Assembly (NCBI GenBank): GCA_934271365.1
Contig: CAKQRI010000001.1
Span: 1-64,000 of the forward strand
Length of the DNA stretch: 64,000 nt
Source of the DNA: an uncultured Spirochaetales bacterium
GTDB lineage: Bacteria; Spirochaetota; Spirochaetia; Sphaerochaetales; Sphaerochaetaceae
Reading direction: 5' to 3'
The position numbers and the translations under genes were made by a program. Positions 1 through 7,224 of this stretch are shown in pieces. The notes below the pieces were generated by a model, which did not search any database, was not told the origin of the DNA, and was given only the letters and a program-made list of their open reading frames with translations. Within the stretch, counting starts at the first letter, position 1. The number at the start of each line of letters is the position of its first letter.

Positions 1-67
1 ACGGAAGTAAAACGCTCTCACGCCGATGGTACTGCGGCTCGTCCGTGGGAGAGTAGGTAGCTGCCAG
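1..67 (+). rRNA. rrf: 5S ribosomal RNA, 3' part (cut by window edge)
   Basis: The first 67 bases match the last 67 bases of the complete 5S gene that follows (171-237) with a single difference at base 61 (C here, T there), in the closing stem. Only the 3' half is inside the window. This is the upstream member of a tandem 5S pair at the end of an rRNA operon. Confidence 0.9.
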
Positions 68-126
68 CTTTCTTTTTGTTTATTTCATTTGATATACGAT
101 TTTTTATCGTGTCTCAAAATGTTTTT

Positions 127-237
127 CTGGTGACCATAGCAGAGTGGAAATACCCGTTCCCATCCCGAACACGGAAGTAAAACGCTCTCACGCCGATGGT
201 ACTGCGGCTCGTCCGTGGGAGAGTAGGTAGTTGCCAG
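127..237 (+). rRNA. rrf: 5S ribosomal RNA, second tandem copy
   Basis: About 111 nt. The 5' end CTGGTG pairs with the 3' end TGCCAG to close helix I. The interior contains the conserved 5S segments CCCATCCCGAACACGG (helix III/loop region) and the 3' GGGAGAGTAGGT element. The spacer from the first copy is about 59 nt of AT-rich sequence. Confidence 0.92.
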
Positions 238-253
238 TTTTTTTTGACTTTAT

Positions 254-277
254 ATCCCCTGTTTGGGGATTTTTTAT
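254..277 (+). terminator. rRNA operon terminator
   Basis: Stem ATCCCC (254-259) pairs with GGGGAT (265-270) around a short T-rich loop and is followed directly by a run of T. It sits 16 bases after the second 5S gene and ends the rRNA transcript. Confidence 0.8.
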
Positions 278-368
278 CCAGTTTTCTTTAGTCTTGAATC
301 ATTTATTGCATTGTTTATTTCAGATACAATAGTCTTAAGTTCTATAGCAAATAGGATTTGTAATTTTC

Positions 369-821
369 ATGATAAAAATAAATGTGTTATTTGTTTGTCA
401 CGGTAATATATGCCGTTCTACTATGGCTGAATTTATAATGAAACACCTACTTTCTGGTGATTTGATTTCTAGTTCTGTTAATGTTATTTCTGCAGGTGTT
501 TCAGATGAGGAATATGGAAATGATATATATCCTCAGGCAAAAAAAACTCTTTTTGAACACGGAATTCCTTTTTCTGCTCATTCTGCACACAGGATAACAG
601 ATGAAGAATTCAGGAATGCTGATTACATTTATGCAATGGACAGCAGCAATTATAGAGCTCTTATCCGGCGTTTTGGTAATTTACCAGGAAAGATTTCAAT
701 GTTTTTGGATAAAGACGTTGAAGATCCTTGGTATTCTGGAAATTTTAATGCAGTCTTTGATGATATTTTTAGTGGATGTGTTAATCTATTAAAAAATTTT
801 CATCAAATATATGATGTTTAG
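369..821 (+). CDS. Low-molecular-weight protein-tyrosine phosphatase family protein
   Basis: 150 residues, normal for the LMW-PTP family. The N-terminal P-loop reads CHGNICRST, with nucleophile Cys10 and Arg16, and the catalytic acid is in the DPW motif (Asp119). These enzymes remove phosphate from tyrosine or related phospho-esters through a cysteinyl-phosphate intermediate in the cytoplasm; arsenate reductases share the fold. No kinase or capsule genes lie beside it, so its substrate cannot be inferred. It stands alone between the rRNA terminator and its own terminator at 913-945. The start has only a weak SD-like AGGAT about 12 bases upstream. Confidence 0.9.
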   Translation: MIKINVLFVCHGNICRSTMAEFIMKHLLSGDLISSSVNVISAGVSDEEYGNDIYPQAKKTLFEHGIPFSAHSAHRITDEEFRNADYIYAMDSSNYRALIRRFGNLPGKISMFLDKDVEDPWYSGNFNAVFDDIFSGCVNLLKNFHQIYDV

Positions 822-912
822 TGTAGACTGCATTAATTTTTGATTATACAATATGTTTGTTATCGTTAATTTGGCTTTTATCATTTTGGGGGATATAAGT
901 GCATTTGCATTT

Positions 913-945
913 GGTCTGGTTAGGAAACTGACCAGATCTTTTTTA
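913..945 (+). terminator. Intrinsic terminator after the phosphatase gene
   Basis: An 11-bp stem (913-923 with 928-938, including G-U pairs) closed by a GAAA tetraloop is followed by six T. It ends transcription of the phosphatase gene. It also lies 48 bases before metN, so a role as a metN attenuator is possible, but I see no riboswitch-like structure upstream of it. Confidence 0.85.
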
Positions 946-992
946 TTGGTTAATTTATTCAAATCTGATATAAGAATAATGCAGGAGCAGGA

Positions 993-2000
993 ATGGAAAT
1001 CAAGCTGAATCATCTAAAGAAGGTTTATGGTGCATTGCATGCTGTCGAGGATGTTTCCTTAACAATACCTTCTAACACTGTATATGGGATAATCGGAAGG
1101 TCTGGAGCTGGTAAATCTACACTGGTCAGAATGATATCGATGCTAGAGAAGCCAGATAGCGGGGAAGTCTATTATGGTGATAAGCGTGTTGATAATCTTT
1201 CAAAAAAGGATTTGATTGAGGAAAGACGGAAGATTGGCATGATTTTTCAGAATTTCAATCTATTTTCTTCCAGAACGGCTGCCGGTAATATTGCATATCC
1301 TATGGAGATATGTAAGACGGATAAGAAAACGATTGAGAAAAGAGTTTCAGAGCTATTGGAAATCGTCGGATTAGAGGGACGCGGAAATGCTCCTATATCT
1401 ACATTATCTGGAGGTCAGAAGCAGAGGGTTGCAATAGCAAGAGCATTAGCAACTGAGCCATCTATTCTATTTTGTGATGAAGCAACAAGTGCACTCGATC
1501 CTCAGACAACAAGGTCAATTCTGTCTCTTATCAAGGAAATACAGAAGAAAATGAATCTGACTGTAGTCATGATTACACATCAGATGGAAGTAGTAAGGGA
1601 TGCATGTGATAGAGTTGCTGTCCTTGATTCAGGACACATTGTTGAGGAGGGTGTTGTATCAGATATATTCTCCGATCCTAAGAATTCAGTGACTAAGGAT
1701 TTTCTTACAAATCTAACATATGTGCATGATTCAATTATGAAGCTATCTGATGAGAAAGGGCATTTCCTGCTTCGCTTTAAAGGAGATAAGACTGGACAGC
1801 CGATAATATCAGAAGTAACACGTCAGACAGGTGCTGTGTTCAATATCATGGCAGCAGGCATTCAGCATGTGAATAATGAAGAGCATGGTATTATGATTGC
1901 AGATATAGGGCCAGATGAATCTGCTGCTGAAAGAGCAATAAAGCAGATCAGGGCTATGGGGGTGATAGTCGAAGAAAGCAAGGAGGGCTATGCTCTATGA
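993..2000 (+). CDS. metN: Methionine ABC transporter, ATP-binding protein MetN
   Basis: 335 residues, the usual MetN length. The N-terminal ABC ATPase has Walker A GRSGAGKST (about 35-43), signature LSGGQKQRVAIARAL and Walker B ILFCDEATSALDP. The last 80 or so residues form the NIL (ACT-like) methionine-sensing domain typical of MetN, which inhibits transport when cytoplasmic methionine is high. AGGAG lies 5 bases before the ATG. It overlaps metI by four bases (ATGA), so the two are translationally coupled; the binding protein MetQ follows downstream after a terminator. Confidence 0.96.
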   Translation: MEIKLNHLKKVYGALHAVEDVSLTIPSNTVYGIIGRSGAGKSTLVRMISMLEKPDSGEVYYGDKRVDNLSKKDLIEERRKIGMIFQNFNLFSSRTAAGNIAYPMEICKTDKKTIEKRVSELLEIVGLEGRGNAPISTLSGGQKQRVAIARALATEPSILFCDEATSALDPQTTRSILSLIKEIQKKMNLTVVMITHQMEVVRDACDRVAVLDSGHIVEEGVVSDIFSDPKNSVTKDFLTNLTYVHDSIMKLSDEKGHFLLRFKGDKTGQPIISEVTRQTGAVFNIMAAGIQHVNNEEHGIMIADIGPDESAAERAIKQIRAMGVIVEESKEGYAL

Positions 2001-2659
2001 GTCAGGCTTTTATTTTGGTATGGCAATCTACGCTACAGACATTGCTTATGGTTTTCTTTTCTGCAATCTTCTCTATTTTAATAGGACTCCCACTAGGTGT
2101 TCTGCTTCATGCAACAGGAAAAGAGGATCAGGTAGGTGTCATCCCTCATCCAGTGCTTAATAATGTCCTGTCACGTATAGTTAATATCCTTAGATCATTT
2201 CCATTTATCATTCTAATGATTGTCCTAATGCCACTATCCCGGCTTATCATTGGTACAAGCATAGGCACAACAGCTACTATAATACCTCTTTCGATTGCAG
2301 CAGCTCCTTTTGTTGCAAGGGTTATTGAAAGTGCTCTCAAAGAAGTTGATCCAGGTGTTGTGCAGGCAGCAAGAGCTATGGGATCAACCAATTGGCAGAT
2401 TATATGGAAGGTTCTTCTTCCTGAAGCAAAGCCATCTCTTGTATCTGGTATAACGCTTACTGTTATAAATCTCATTGGCTATTCTGCAATGGCTGGAGCA
2501 ATAGGTGGAGGAGGGCTGGGAGACCTTGCAATACGCTATGGATATCAGCGGTTCAGACCAGGCATTATGGCTGCAGCTGTCATTGTAATTATTCTTATGG
2601 TTGAGATTATACAGGTAATAGGAAATAAGATAGCTGCTAGGCTCTTAGCAAGAAGATAG
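1997..2659 (+). CDS. metI: Methionine ABC transporter, permease MetI
   Basis: 220 residues with about five hydrophobic membrane segments. The EAA-loop signature of binding-protein-dependent permeases lies around residues 125-150 (ARAMGSTNWQIIWKVLLPEA), where it contacts MetN. With MetN it forms the inner-membrane channel that imports D/L-methionine. The start codon overlaps the metN stop. An intrinsic terminator 13 bases after the stop separates it from metQ. Confidence 0.96.
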   Translation: MSQAFILVWQSTLQTLLMVFFSAIFSILIGLPLGVLLHATGKEDQVGVIPHPVLNNVLSRIVNILRSFPFIILMIVLMPLSRLIIGTSIGTTATIIPLSIAAAPFVARVIESALKEVDPGVVQAARAMGSTNWQIIWKVLLPEAKPSLVSGITLTVINLIGYSAMAGAIGGGGLGDLAIRYGYQRFRPGIMAAAVIVIILMVEIIQVIGNKIAARLLARR

Positions 2660-2671
2660 TAAGTTATGTAC

Positions 2672-2701
2672 AGACCGGAAAATCTACTCCGGTCTTTTTT
2701 A
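2672..2701 (+). terminator. Terminator between metI and metQ
   Basis: AGACCGG (2672-2678) pairs with CCGGTCT (2689-2695), followed by an uninterrupted T run. It should stop most metNI transcripts, so metQ has its own promoter or relies on readthrough. Confidence 0.9.
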
Positions 2702-2764
2702 TTTCATATCTATTGCATAAGATTTCATTATTCTGTATATTGAATCCATCTTATATAGGAGATA

Positions 2765-2842
2765 ATGCAAATGAAACTTTCAAAGTCAGATATTTCATTC
2801 TACATGTGCATGTCTTCTATGATGATGCCCTTTTGGGCATAA
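2765..2842 (+). CDS. Candidate methionine-rich leader peptide upstream of metQ
   Basis: A 25-codon ORF with AGGAG ending 4 bases before its first ATG (10 bases before a second in-frame ATG at 2771). Translated, seven of 25 residues are Met, including three consecutive Met codons (2819-2827) after Met-Cys-Met. Its last codons and stop lie inside a stem-loop (ATGCCC 2825-2830 with GGGCAT 2835-2840). Position between a terminator and the methionine-binding protein gene suggests a sensor of charged tRNA-Met, but no T-tract terminator follows the hairpin, so the mechanism is unproven. It could be a chance ORF. Confidence 0.45.
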   Translation: MQMKLSKSDISFYMCMSSMMMPFWA

Positions 2843-2946
2843 TATCTTTCTATCCAAATAACATTATCTTTATCTATTGTGATTTCCTTTAAGAGAAATT
2901 TTCATCTTATAATAATTTATTATAATATATATAATTGGAGTTAAAA

Positions 2947-3759
2947 ATGAAAAAAATAGCTATATTAGCATTAGTTTTAGTTACAGCAGCATTATCTGTA
3001 TTTGCAGGTGGAGCAAAGGAAGAGTCAGCCAAGAGTTCTTCTGTTATAAAGGTAGGTGCAACCCCTGATCCTCATGCAGCACTCCTCAACCTTGTCGTTG
3101 ATGACCTTGCCGCAGAAGGTTACACACTTAAGGTTATTGAGTTCACAGATTACGTGACACCTAATACAGCACTTGAGTCAGGTGAACTTGATGCAAACTA
3201 TTTCCAGCACAAGCCTTATCTGGAATCATTCAATTCCGAGCAGGGAACGCATCTTGTAAATGCTGGAGGCATTCATGTAGAGCCTCTTGCGCTGTATTCT
3301 AAGAAGCATTCTTCTATTAATGATATTCCAGCAGGTGCAACAATCGCGATTCCTAATGACCCAACAAATGAGGGAAGAGCACTCCTTCTTCTGCAGTCTG
3401 CAGGATTGATTACACTGAAATCAGATGCAGGGCTTGAGGCTGTACCATCAGATATTGCATCAAATTCTAAGAATCTTAAGTTCAGAGAGATAGAGGCTGC
3501 AACACTTCCTAGAATCCTGCAGGATGTAGATGCTGCTGTAATCAATGGTAACTACGCAATTCCAGCAGGTCTTATTGCCACAAGAGACGGCCTCTTCGTA
3601 GAAGGTGCTGATTCTCCTTATGTGAATGTAATTGCAGTGAAAGAGGGAAGAGAGAATGATCCTGCAATAAAGGCCCTTGTTAAGGCTCTGAAGAGTGACA
3701 AAGTCAGGGAGTATGTTAGCTTGCATTATCCAAATGGTGAAGTTGTTCTTGTTGACTGA
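2947..3759 (+). CDS. metQ: Methionine ABC transporter, substrate-binding protein MetQ (NlpA family)
   Basis: 270 residues. I place the start at ATG 2947, six bases after GGAG, rather than at the upstream in-frame TTG. The N-terminus is a signal peptide ending VFAGG with no lipobox cysteine, so it looks like a secreted periplasmic protein rather than a lipoprotein. The mature part has the NlpA/MetQ fold signatures (DYVTPNTALESGELDANYFQ; a late INGNYAIPAGL segment). It delivers methionine to MetNI. The 100 bases before the gene are very AT-rich with two TATAAT hexamers (2908-2913, 2921-2926), one of which is probably the -10 box. Confidence 0.94.
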   Translation: MKKIAILALVLVTAALSVFAGGAKEESAKSSSVIKVGATPDPHAALLNLVVDDLAAEGYTLKVIEFTDYVTPNTALESGELDANYFQHKPYLESFNSEQGTHLVNAGGIHVEPLALYSKKHSSINDIPAGATIAIPNDPTNEGRALLLLQSAGLITLKSDAGLEAVPSDIASNSKNLKFREIEAATLPRILQDVDAAVINGNYAIPAGLIATRDGLFVEGADSPYVNVIAVKEGRENDPAIKALVKALKSDKVREYVSLHYPNGEVVLVD

Positions 3760-3777
3760 TTGCTTTATTGATCCACT

Positions 3778-3803
3778 GCCAGCCAATTTCGGCTGGCCTT
3801 TTT
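3778..3803 (+). terminator. metQ terminator
   Basis: GCCAGCC (3778-3784) pairs with GGCTGGC (3791-3797) around a 6-base loop, followed by C and five T. It ends the metQ transcript 18 bases past the stop codon. Confidence 0.9.
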
Positions 3804-3835
3804 CTGTTATTTTCTCTTTATTGTTATTTTTGGGC

Positions 3836-3841
3836 TAGAAT
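3836..3841 (+). promoter_or_regulatory. Putative rmuC -10 box, leaderless arrangement
   Basis: TAGAAT ends exactly six bases before the rmuC ATG and there is no Shine-Dalgarno in between. No good -35 hexamer is visible at 16-18 bases. The geometry matches better-supported cases at 6510, 52192 and 52254. Confidence 0.4.
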
Positions 3842-3847
3842 CATATT

Positions 3848-5185
3848 ATGAACATTATTCTTATAATTCTTTTACTGCTTTCAGCTTTGTCTATTACATC
3901 AGCATTAGTGGCGATTCTTATGCTGAAGAAGCAGGGCAATAATGGAAGCAATGAACTTCTTCTCTCTATTTATCAGGAGATGAAGGAAAATAGTGATGCG
4001 ATGAAGGCTCTTTCTGTTGAGCAGCGAACATTTTCGGATTCTGCAATGCACTCTCTCAGTGAGATGAATAGGGTAAGCCGAGAACAGCTTTCTGCCATGA
4101 TGCGAGAAGAAAGGGAGAGAAGCAATAAAGATCAGGACCGTCATATAAATATGATCCAGGAAATGAATCAGAACTTTGATAGGATAAGGGAATCAAATAA
4201 AGAGGCTCTCGCAGATATTTCAAAGAAGAATGAGTCCCTTTCTGCACAGGTTAAGGCTGATATGGACAGAATTCGCTCTGAAAATGATGCTCAGCTCGAA
4301 AAAATGCGCCAGACAGTAGATGAAAAGTTGACAAAAACGCTAGATGAAAGGCTGACACAGTCTTTTGAATCTGTTACAAGGAATCTTGAGTCGCTTTATA
4401 AGAGCCTAGGTGAGATGAATAATCTTGCAAAGGATGTTGGGAATCTCAATAAGATGTTCATGAACATCAAATCACGTGGTACCTGGGGTGAAGTTCAGGC
4501 AGAGGCAATCCTTTCTGATATCCTGACTCCGAATCAGTACGTTAAGAATTATTCTCCTAAGGGTAGCGGAAGTTTTGTTGAGTTTGCTATTAAGCTTCCT
4601 GGAAAAGATGAAGGTAAAGAAATATATCTGCCGATAGATTCAAAATTCCCAAAAGAGGATTTCATGCGTTACAACGAGGCAATTGAATCTGGCGATGAGG
4701 ATATGATCAATACATCTCTTAAGAACCTGAAGCTGAGAGTTCTGGCAGAAGCTCGTGATATCCGGGATAAATATATAATGCCTCCTAGGACTACTGATTT
4801 TGCTTTGCTCTTCGTTCCGACAGAAAGCCTTTATGCTGAGCTTTTGAGAATTGATGGATTTGTAGAGAGCCTGCAGAATAACTATAAGGTCGTACTTACT
4901 GGTCCAACAAATTTCGCAGCTCTTATCAACTCTCTTCAGATGGGATTCAAAACGCTTCTTGTCGAAAAGAACACAAAGAAGGTGTGGGATCTCTTCGCTG
5001 TTCTGAAGCATCAGTTCTCCCAGTTCGGTGAAGAGCTTGAAGCAACCAAGAAATCACTAGAGAGCGCTGCTACAAAAGTAGATAAAGCTGTTAAGCGGAA
5101 TAATACAATATCTGTTAAACTACAGAGGATAGAACTTCCCGAAAATCTAGAAATAGATACGAAGGAAGAAAACTTATTGGAATAA
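3848..5185 (+). CDS. rmuC: DNA recombination protein RmuC
   Basis: 445 residues, typical length. Residues 1-25 are a membrane anchor. About 40-200 form a long coiled coil rich in Glu, Lys and Arg, followed by the RmuC core (residues about 210-400) with GTWGEVQAEAILSDIL and the YLPIDSKFPKEDF segment containing the nuclease-like acidic and lysine residues. RmuC proteins limit DNA inversions and are predicted membrane-tethered nucleases. It is monocistronic; no ribosome binding site is seen before the ATG. The next gene, argF, has its own start 65 bases downstream. Confidence 0.93.
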   Translation: MNIILIILLLLSALSITSALVAILMLKKQGNNGSNELLLSIYQEMKENSDAMKALSVEQRTFSDSAMHSLSEMNRVSREQLSAMMREERERSNKDQDRHINMIQEMNQNFDRIRESNKEALADISKKNESLSAQVKADMDRIRSENDAQLEKMRQTVDEKLTKTLDERLTQSFESVTRNLESLYKSLGEMNNLAKDVGNLNKMFMNIKSRGTWGEVQAEAILSDILTPNQYVKNYSPKGSGSFVEFAIKLPGKDEGKEIYLPIDSKFPKEDFMRYNEAIESGDEDMINTSLKNLKLRVLAEARDIRDKYIMPPRTTDFALLFVPTESLYAELLRIDGFVESLQNNYKVVLTGPTNFAALINSLQMGFKTLLVEKNTKKVWDLFAVLKHQFSQFGEELEATKKSLESAATKVDKAVKRNNTISVKLQRIELPENLEIDTKEENLLE

Positions 5186-5250
5186 ATATACATAAATGCT
5201 TGTGATTATATGCATAAATATGTACAATTTATACATTGATGGAGGTTGCT

Positions 5251-6267
5251 ATGAATCTTAAAGGCAGAAGCTTTTTGACATTGAAGGATTATTCAAAGGA
5301 AGAGATTCTATATCTGATTGAGCTTGCAGCACAGCTTAAAAGCAAGAAGAAGAAGGGTGCATATACAGATCCAGGCGTAACAGGGAAGCTTCTTTCCGGA
5401 AAGAATATTGTCCTCCTATTTGATAAGACATCGACCAGAACCAGGTGTTCATTTGAAGTTGCAGCTTATGATGAGGGTGCTGGAGTTACATTCCTTACTA
5501 ATTCCCAGATGGGGAAGAAGGAGTCTTTGGAGGATACTGCTAAGGTTCTTGGAAGGCTGTATGATGGAATTGAATACCGTGGATTCAAGCATAGTGTTGT
5601 AGAGGATTTGGCAAAGTATTCTGGAGTGCCTGTATGGAATGGACTTACAGACGATGATCATCCAACACAGGTCCTTGCAGATTTCCTTACAGCTTATGAG
5701 CATCTTGGCAAGCCGCTTTCAGAGATGAAGCTTGCATTTATCGGAGATGGCAGGAATAATGTTGCTAATGCTCTTATGATTGGAGCTAGTAAGGTAGGTA
5801 TGGATTTTGCTATCGGTGCTCCATCTTCTCTGTTCCCTTCATCTGCTCTCGTTGCAGAGTGCAAGGAATGGGCAGAAGTGAATGGAAGTACAATAACTAT
5901 TACAGAAGATCCTTTTGAAGCTGTAAAGGGTGCAGATATCATATATACAGATATATGGTGTTCTATGGGTGAAGAGGATAAGATGGCAGAGCGAATAGCT
6001 ATTCTGAAGCCATATCAGGTGACTTCGGAGCTTGTTGCTGCAAGTGGTAAGGATGATACTATTTTTGAGCATTGTCTCCCATCTTTCCATGATATGAATA
6101 CAACAACAGCAGAATATGTATATGATAAATTCGGTCTTAAAGAGATGGAAGTAACAGATGAGGTCTTCAGAAGTAGCCGGTCTGTTGTTTTCGATGAAGC
6201 TGAGAACAGAATGCATACAATAAAGGCTGTTATGGTTGCAACAATCTCTGATACTCTTAATTACTGA
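5251..6267 (+). CDS. argF: Ornithine carbamoyltransferase
   Basis: 338 residues. The start chosen is ATG 5251, five bases after a perfect GGAGG; the upstream TTG would bury that site. Carbamoyl-phosphate-binding motif STRTR is preceded by FDKT, the HPTQVLADF motif is present, and the HCLP motif gives the catalytic cysteine and distinguishes ornithine from aspartate transcarbamylases. It converts ornithine plus carbamoyl phosphate to citrulline (arginine synthesis) or the reverse in arginine catabolism. No other arg or arc gene is adjacent, so the direction in vivo is not evident. Confidence 0.95.
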   Translation: MNLKGRSFLTLKDYSKEEILYLIELAAQLKSKKKKGAYTDPGVTGKLLSGKNIVLLFDKTSTRTRCSFEVAAYDEGAGVTFLTNSQMGKKESLEDTAKVLGRLYDGIEYRGFKHSVVEDLAKYSGVPVWNGLTDDDHPTQVLADFLTAYEHLGKPLSEMKLAFIGDGRNNVANALMIGASKVGMDFAIGAPSSLFPSSALVAECKEWAEVNGSTITITEDPFEAVKGADIIYTDIWCSMGEEDKMAERIAILKPYQVTSELVAASGKDDTIFEHCLPSFHDMNTTTAEYVYDKFGLKEMEVTDEVFRSSRSVVFDEAENRMHTIKAVMVATISDTLNY

Positions 6268-6281
6268 TTGAAAAGCAGTTG

Positions 6282-6321
6282 AAAAGCTCTTCTCCATTTC
6301 TGAGAGAAGAGCTTTTATTTT
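6282..6321. terminator. Bidirectional terminator between argF and tRNA-Arg
   Basis: A 13-bp near-perfect stem (6282-6294 with 6304-6316) has four A at its left edge and four T at its right. On the plus strand it is followed by ATTTTTAG, ending argF. Read on the minus strand it lies downstream of tRNA-Arg and is followed by a T-rich stretch, so it can end both convergent transcripts. Confidence 0.85.
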
Positions 6322-6356
6322 TAGTAATTAGTTTGTATATAAAGAACTATAATTAT

Positions 6357-6428
6357 TACCCCCAGGCGGAATCGAACCGCCACCAATCCCTCCGGAGGGG
6401 ATTGCAATATCCATTTTGCTATGGAGGC
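6357..6428 (-). tRNA. tRNA-Arg (anticodon CCG)
   Basis: Read on the minus strand the acceptor GCCTCCA pairs with TGGGGGT, the D stem is GCAA/TTGC, the anticodon stem ATCCC/GGGAT encloses loop CTCCGGA (anticodon CCG, decoding CGG), and the T arm is GGCGG-TTCGATT-CCGCC. The discriminator is A. The 3' CCA is not encoded, so it needs CCA-adding enzyme. It stands alone with its own promoter at 6438-6466. Confidence 0.93.
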
Positions 6429-6437
6429 CTAAAGTGA

Positions 6438-6466
6438 ATGATAGAACAGATTCATCTCTTTTGAAA
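6438..6466 (-). promoter_or_regulatory. Promoter of tRNA-Arg
   Basis: On the minus strand TTTCAA (6466-6461), a 17-base spacer and TATCAT (6443-6438) precede the tRNA. The -10 box is nine bases from the mature 5' end, so the transcript probably starts within a few bases of it. Confidence 0.55.
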
Positions 6467-6483
6467 TAGAATTATAGCTAATA

Positions 6484-6515
6484 TTGTTATTTTTGATTCT
6501 GGACTGTATTATATT
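6484..6515 (+). promoter_or_regulatory. Promoter of the TetR-family gene, leaderless geometry
   Basis: TATATT (6510-6515) ends six bases before the ATG. An overlapping alternative, TTGTTA (6484-6489) with 17 bases to TATTAT (6507-6512), leaves nine bases. Either places the transcription start at or beside the initiation codon. No Shine-Dalgarno is present. It is divergent from the tRNA-Arg promoter. Confidence 0.5.
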
Positions 6516-6521
6516 CTATAC

Positions 6522-7118
6522 ATGCCAAAGAAAGTCGATATAGATGAGAGAAAGGAGATAATCCTGAATACCGCTCTTAAGCTTTTCGCTAAAGAGGGAT
6601 ATAAGGATACAAACTTATCTCAGATTGCAGAAGAGAGCGGTATCTCACGTCCTACTGTCTATCAGTATTTCCATGATAAGAATGACATATATTATTATGC
6701 CGTTAAGCTTATTACTGGCAAGATGTTCTCAAAATATAGCAGTGTTGCCTGGAAAGATGATGGAATGGATGAGATAGATAAGATACTTTTCATTGTAGAT
6801 GATGTGCTTGAGTATGCAGCGACTAACAGCAATTCGATTTCAAATCTTATGGAATATATGATTGCAGAGCGTAAAAGGGGAGTAGACTTTGCTGAGGTTA
6901 TAGAAAGAAGAACAGCGAAGCTTACAATTCTGATCAAGCGACTTCTTAGACAGGGAATTGCAAATGGCTCTATCATCCAATGCTGTGTCTCAGATGTTGG
7001 CAATAATGTTTTCAATCTTATTGAATCATGTTGTTTTCAAGTTGGCATTTATCAGACGTTTGATAAGAATTCGGCTGTATCGCTGATTAAGGATTATCTT
7101 AATTTTTATAGAGCTTAA
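6522..7118 (+). CDS. TetR/AcrR-family transcriptional regulator
   Basis: 198 residues. The N-terminal helix-turn-helix spans about residues 8-55 with the family signature (ALKLFAKEGYKDTNLSQIA, then SGISRPTVYQYFHDKNDI). The C-terminal two thirds are helical and poorly conserved, as expected for the ligand and dimerisation domain. TetR proteins are dimeric repressors released by small ligands. The effector and target are unknown: flanking genes are tRNA-Arg (divergent) and clpB (same strand, 106 bases on), so autoregulation or control of a distant operon is possible. The mRNA is predicted to be leaderless. Confidence 0.9.
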   Translation: MPKKVDIDERKEIILNTALKLFAKEGYKDTNLSQIAEESGISRPTVYQYFHDKNDIYYYAVKLITGKMFSKYSSVAWKDDGMDEIDKILFIVDDVLEYAATNSNSISNLMEYMIAERKRGVDFAEVIERRTAKLTILIKRLLRQGIANGSIIQCCVSDVGNNVFNLIESCCFQVGIYQTFDKNSAVSLIKDYLNFYRA

Positions 7119-7224
7119 TGCTTTCTATTGCAAAGAATAAATAAAAATACTTAACGCTTTTGTAATTCGTTATTATATTCTTGTCTGTGTATAGAATGAC
7201 TTCTGAATATTTTGGAGGTTAACA

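Noticed and set aside
821..992. Possible SAM riboswitch before metN
   Set aside because: Only a simple terminator hairpin is present; no S-box or other SAM-riboswitch elements are recognisable.
2911..2930. AT-rich imperfect palindrome before metQ as an operator
   Set aside because: Low-complexity A/T sequence makes palindromy expected by chance; more likely a promoter.
7119..7224. CIRCE or sigma-32-type heat-shock element before clpB
   Set aside because: No inverted repeat or recognisable heat-shock boxes could be found by eye.
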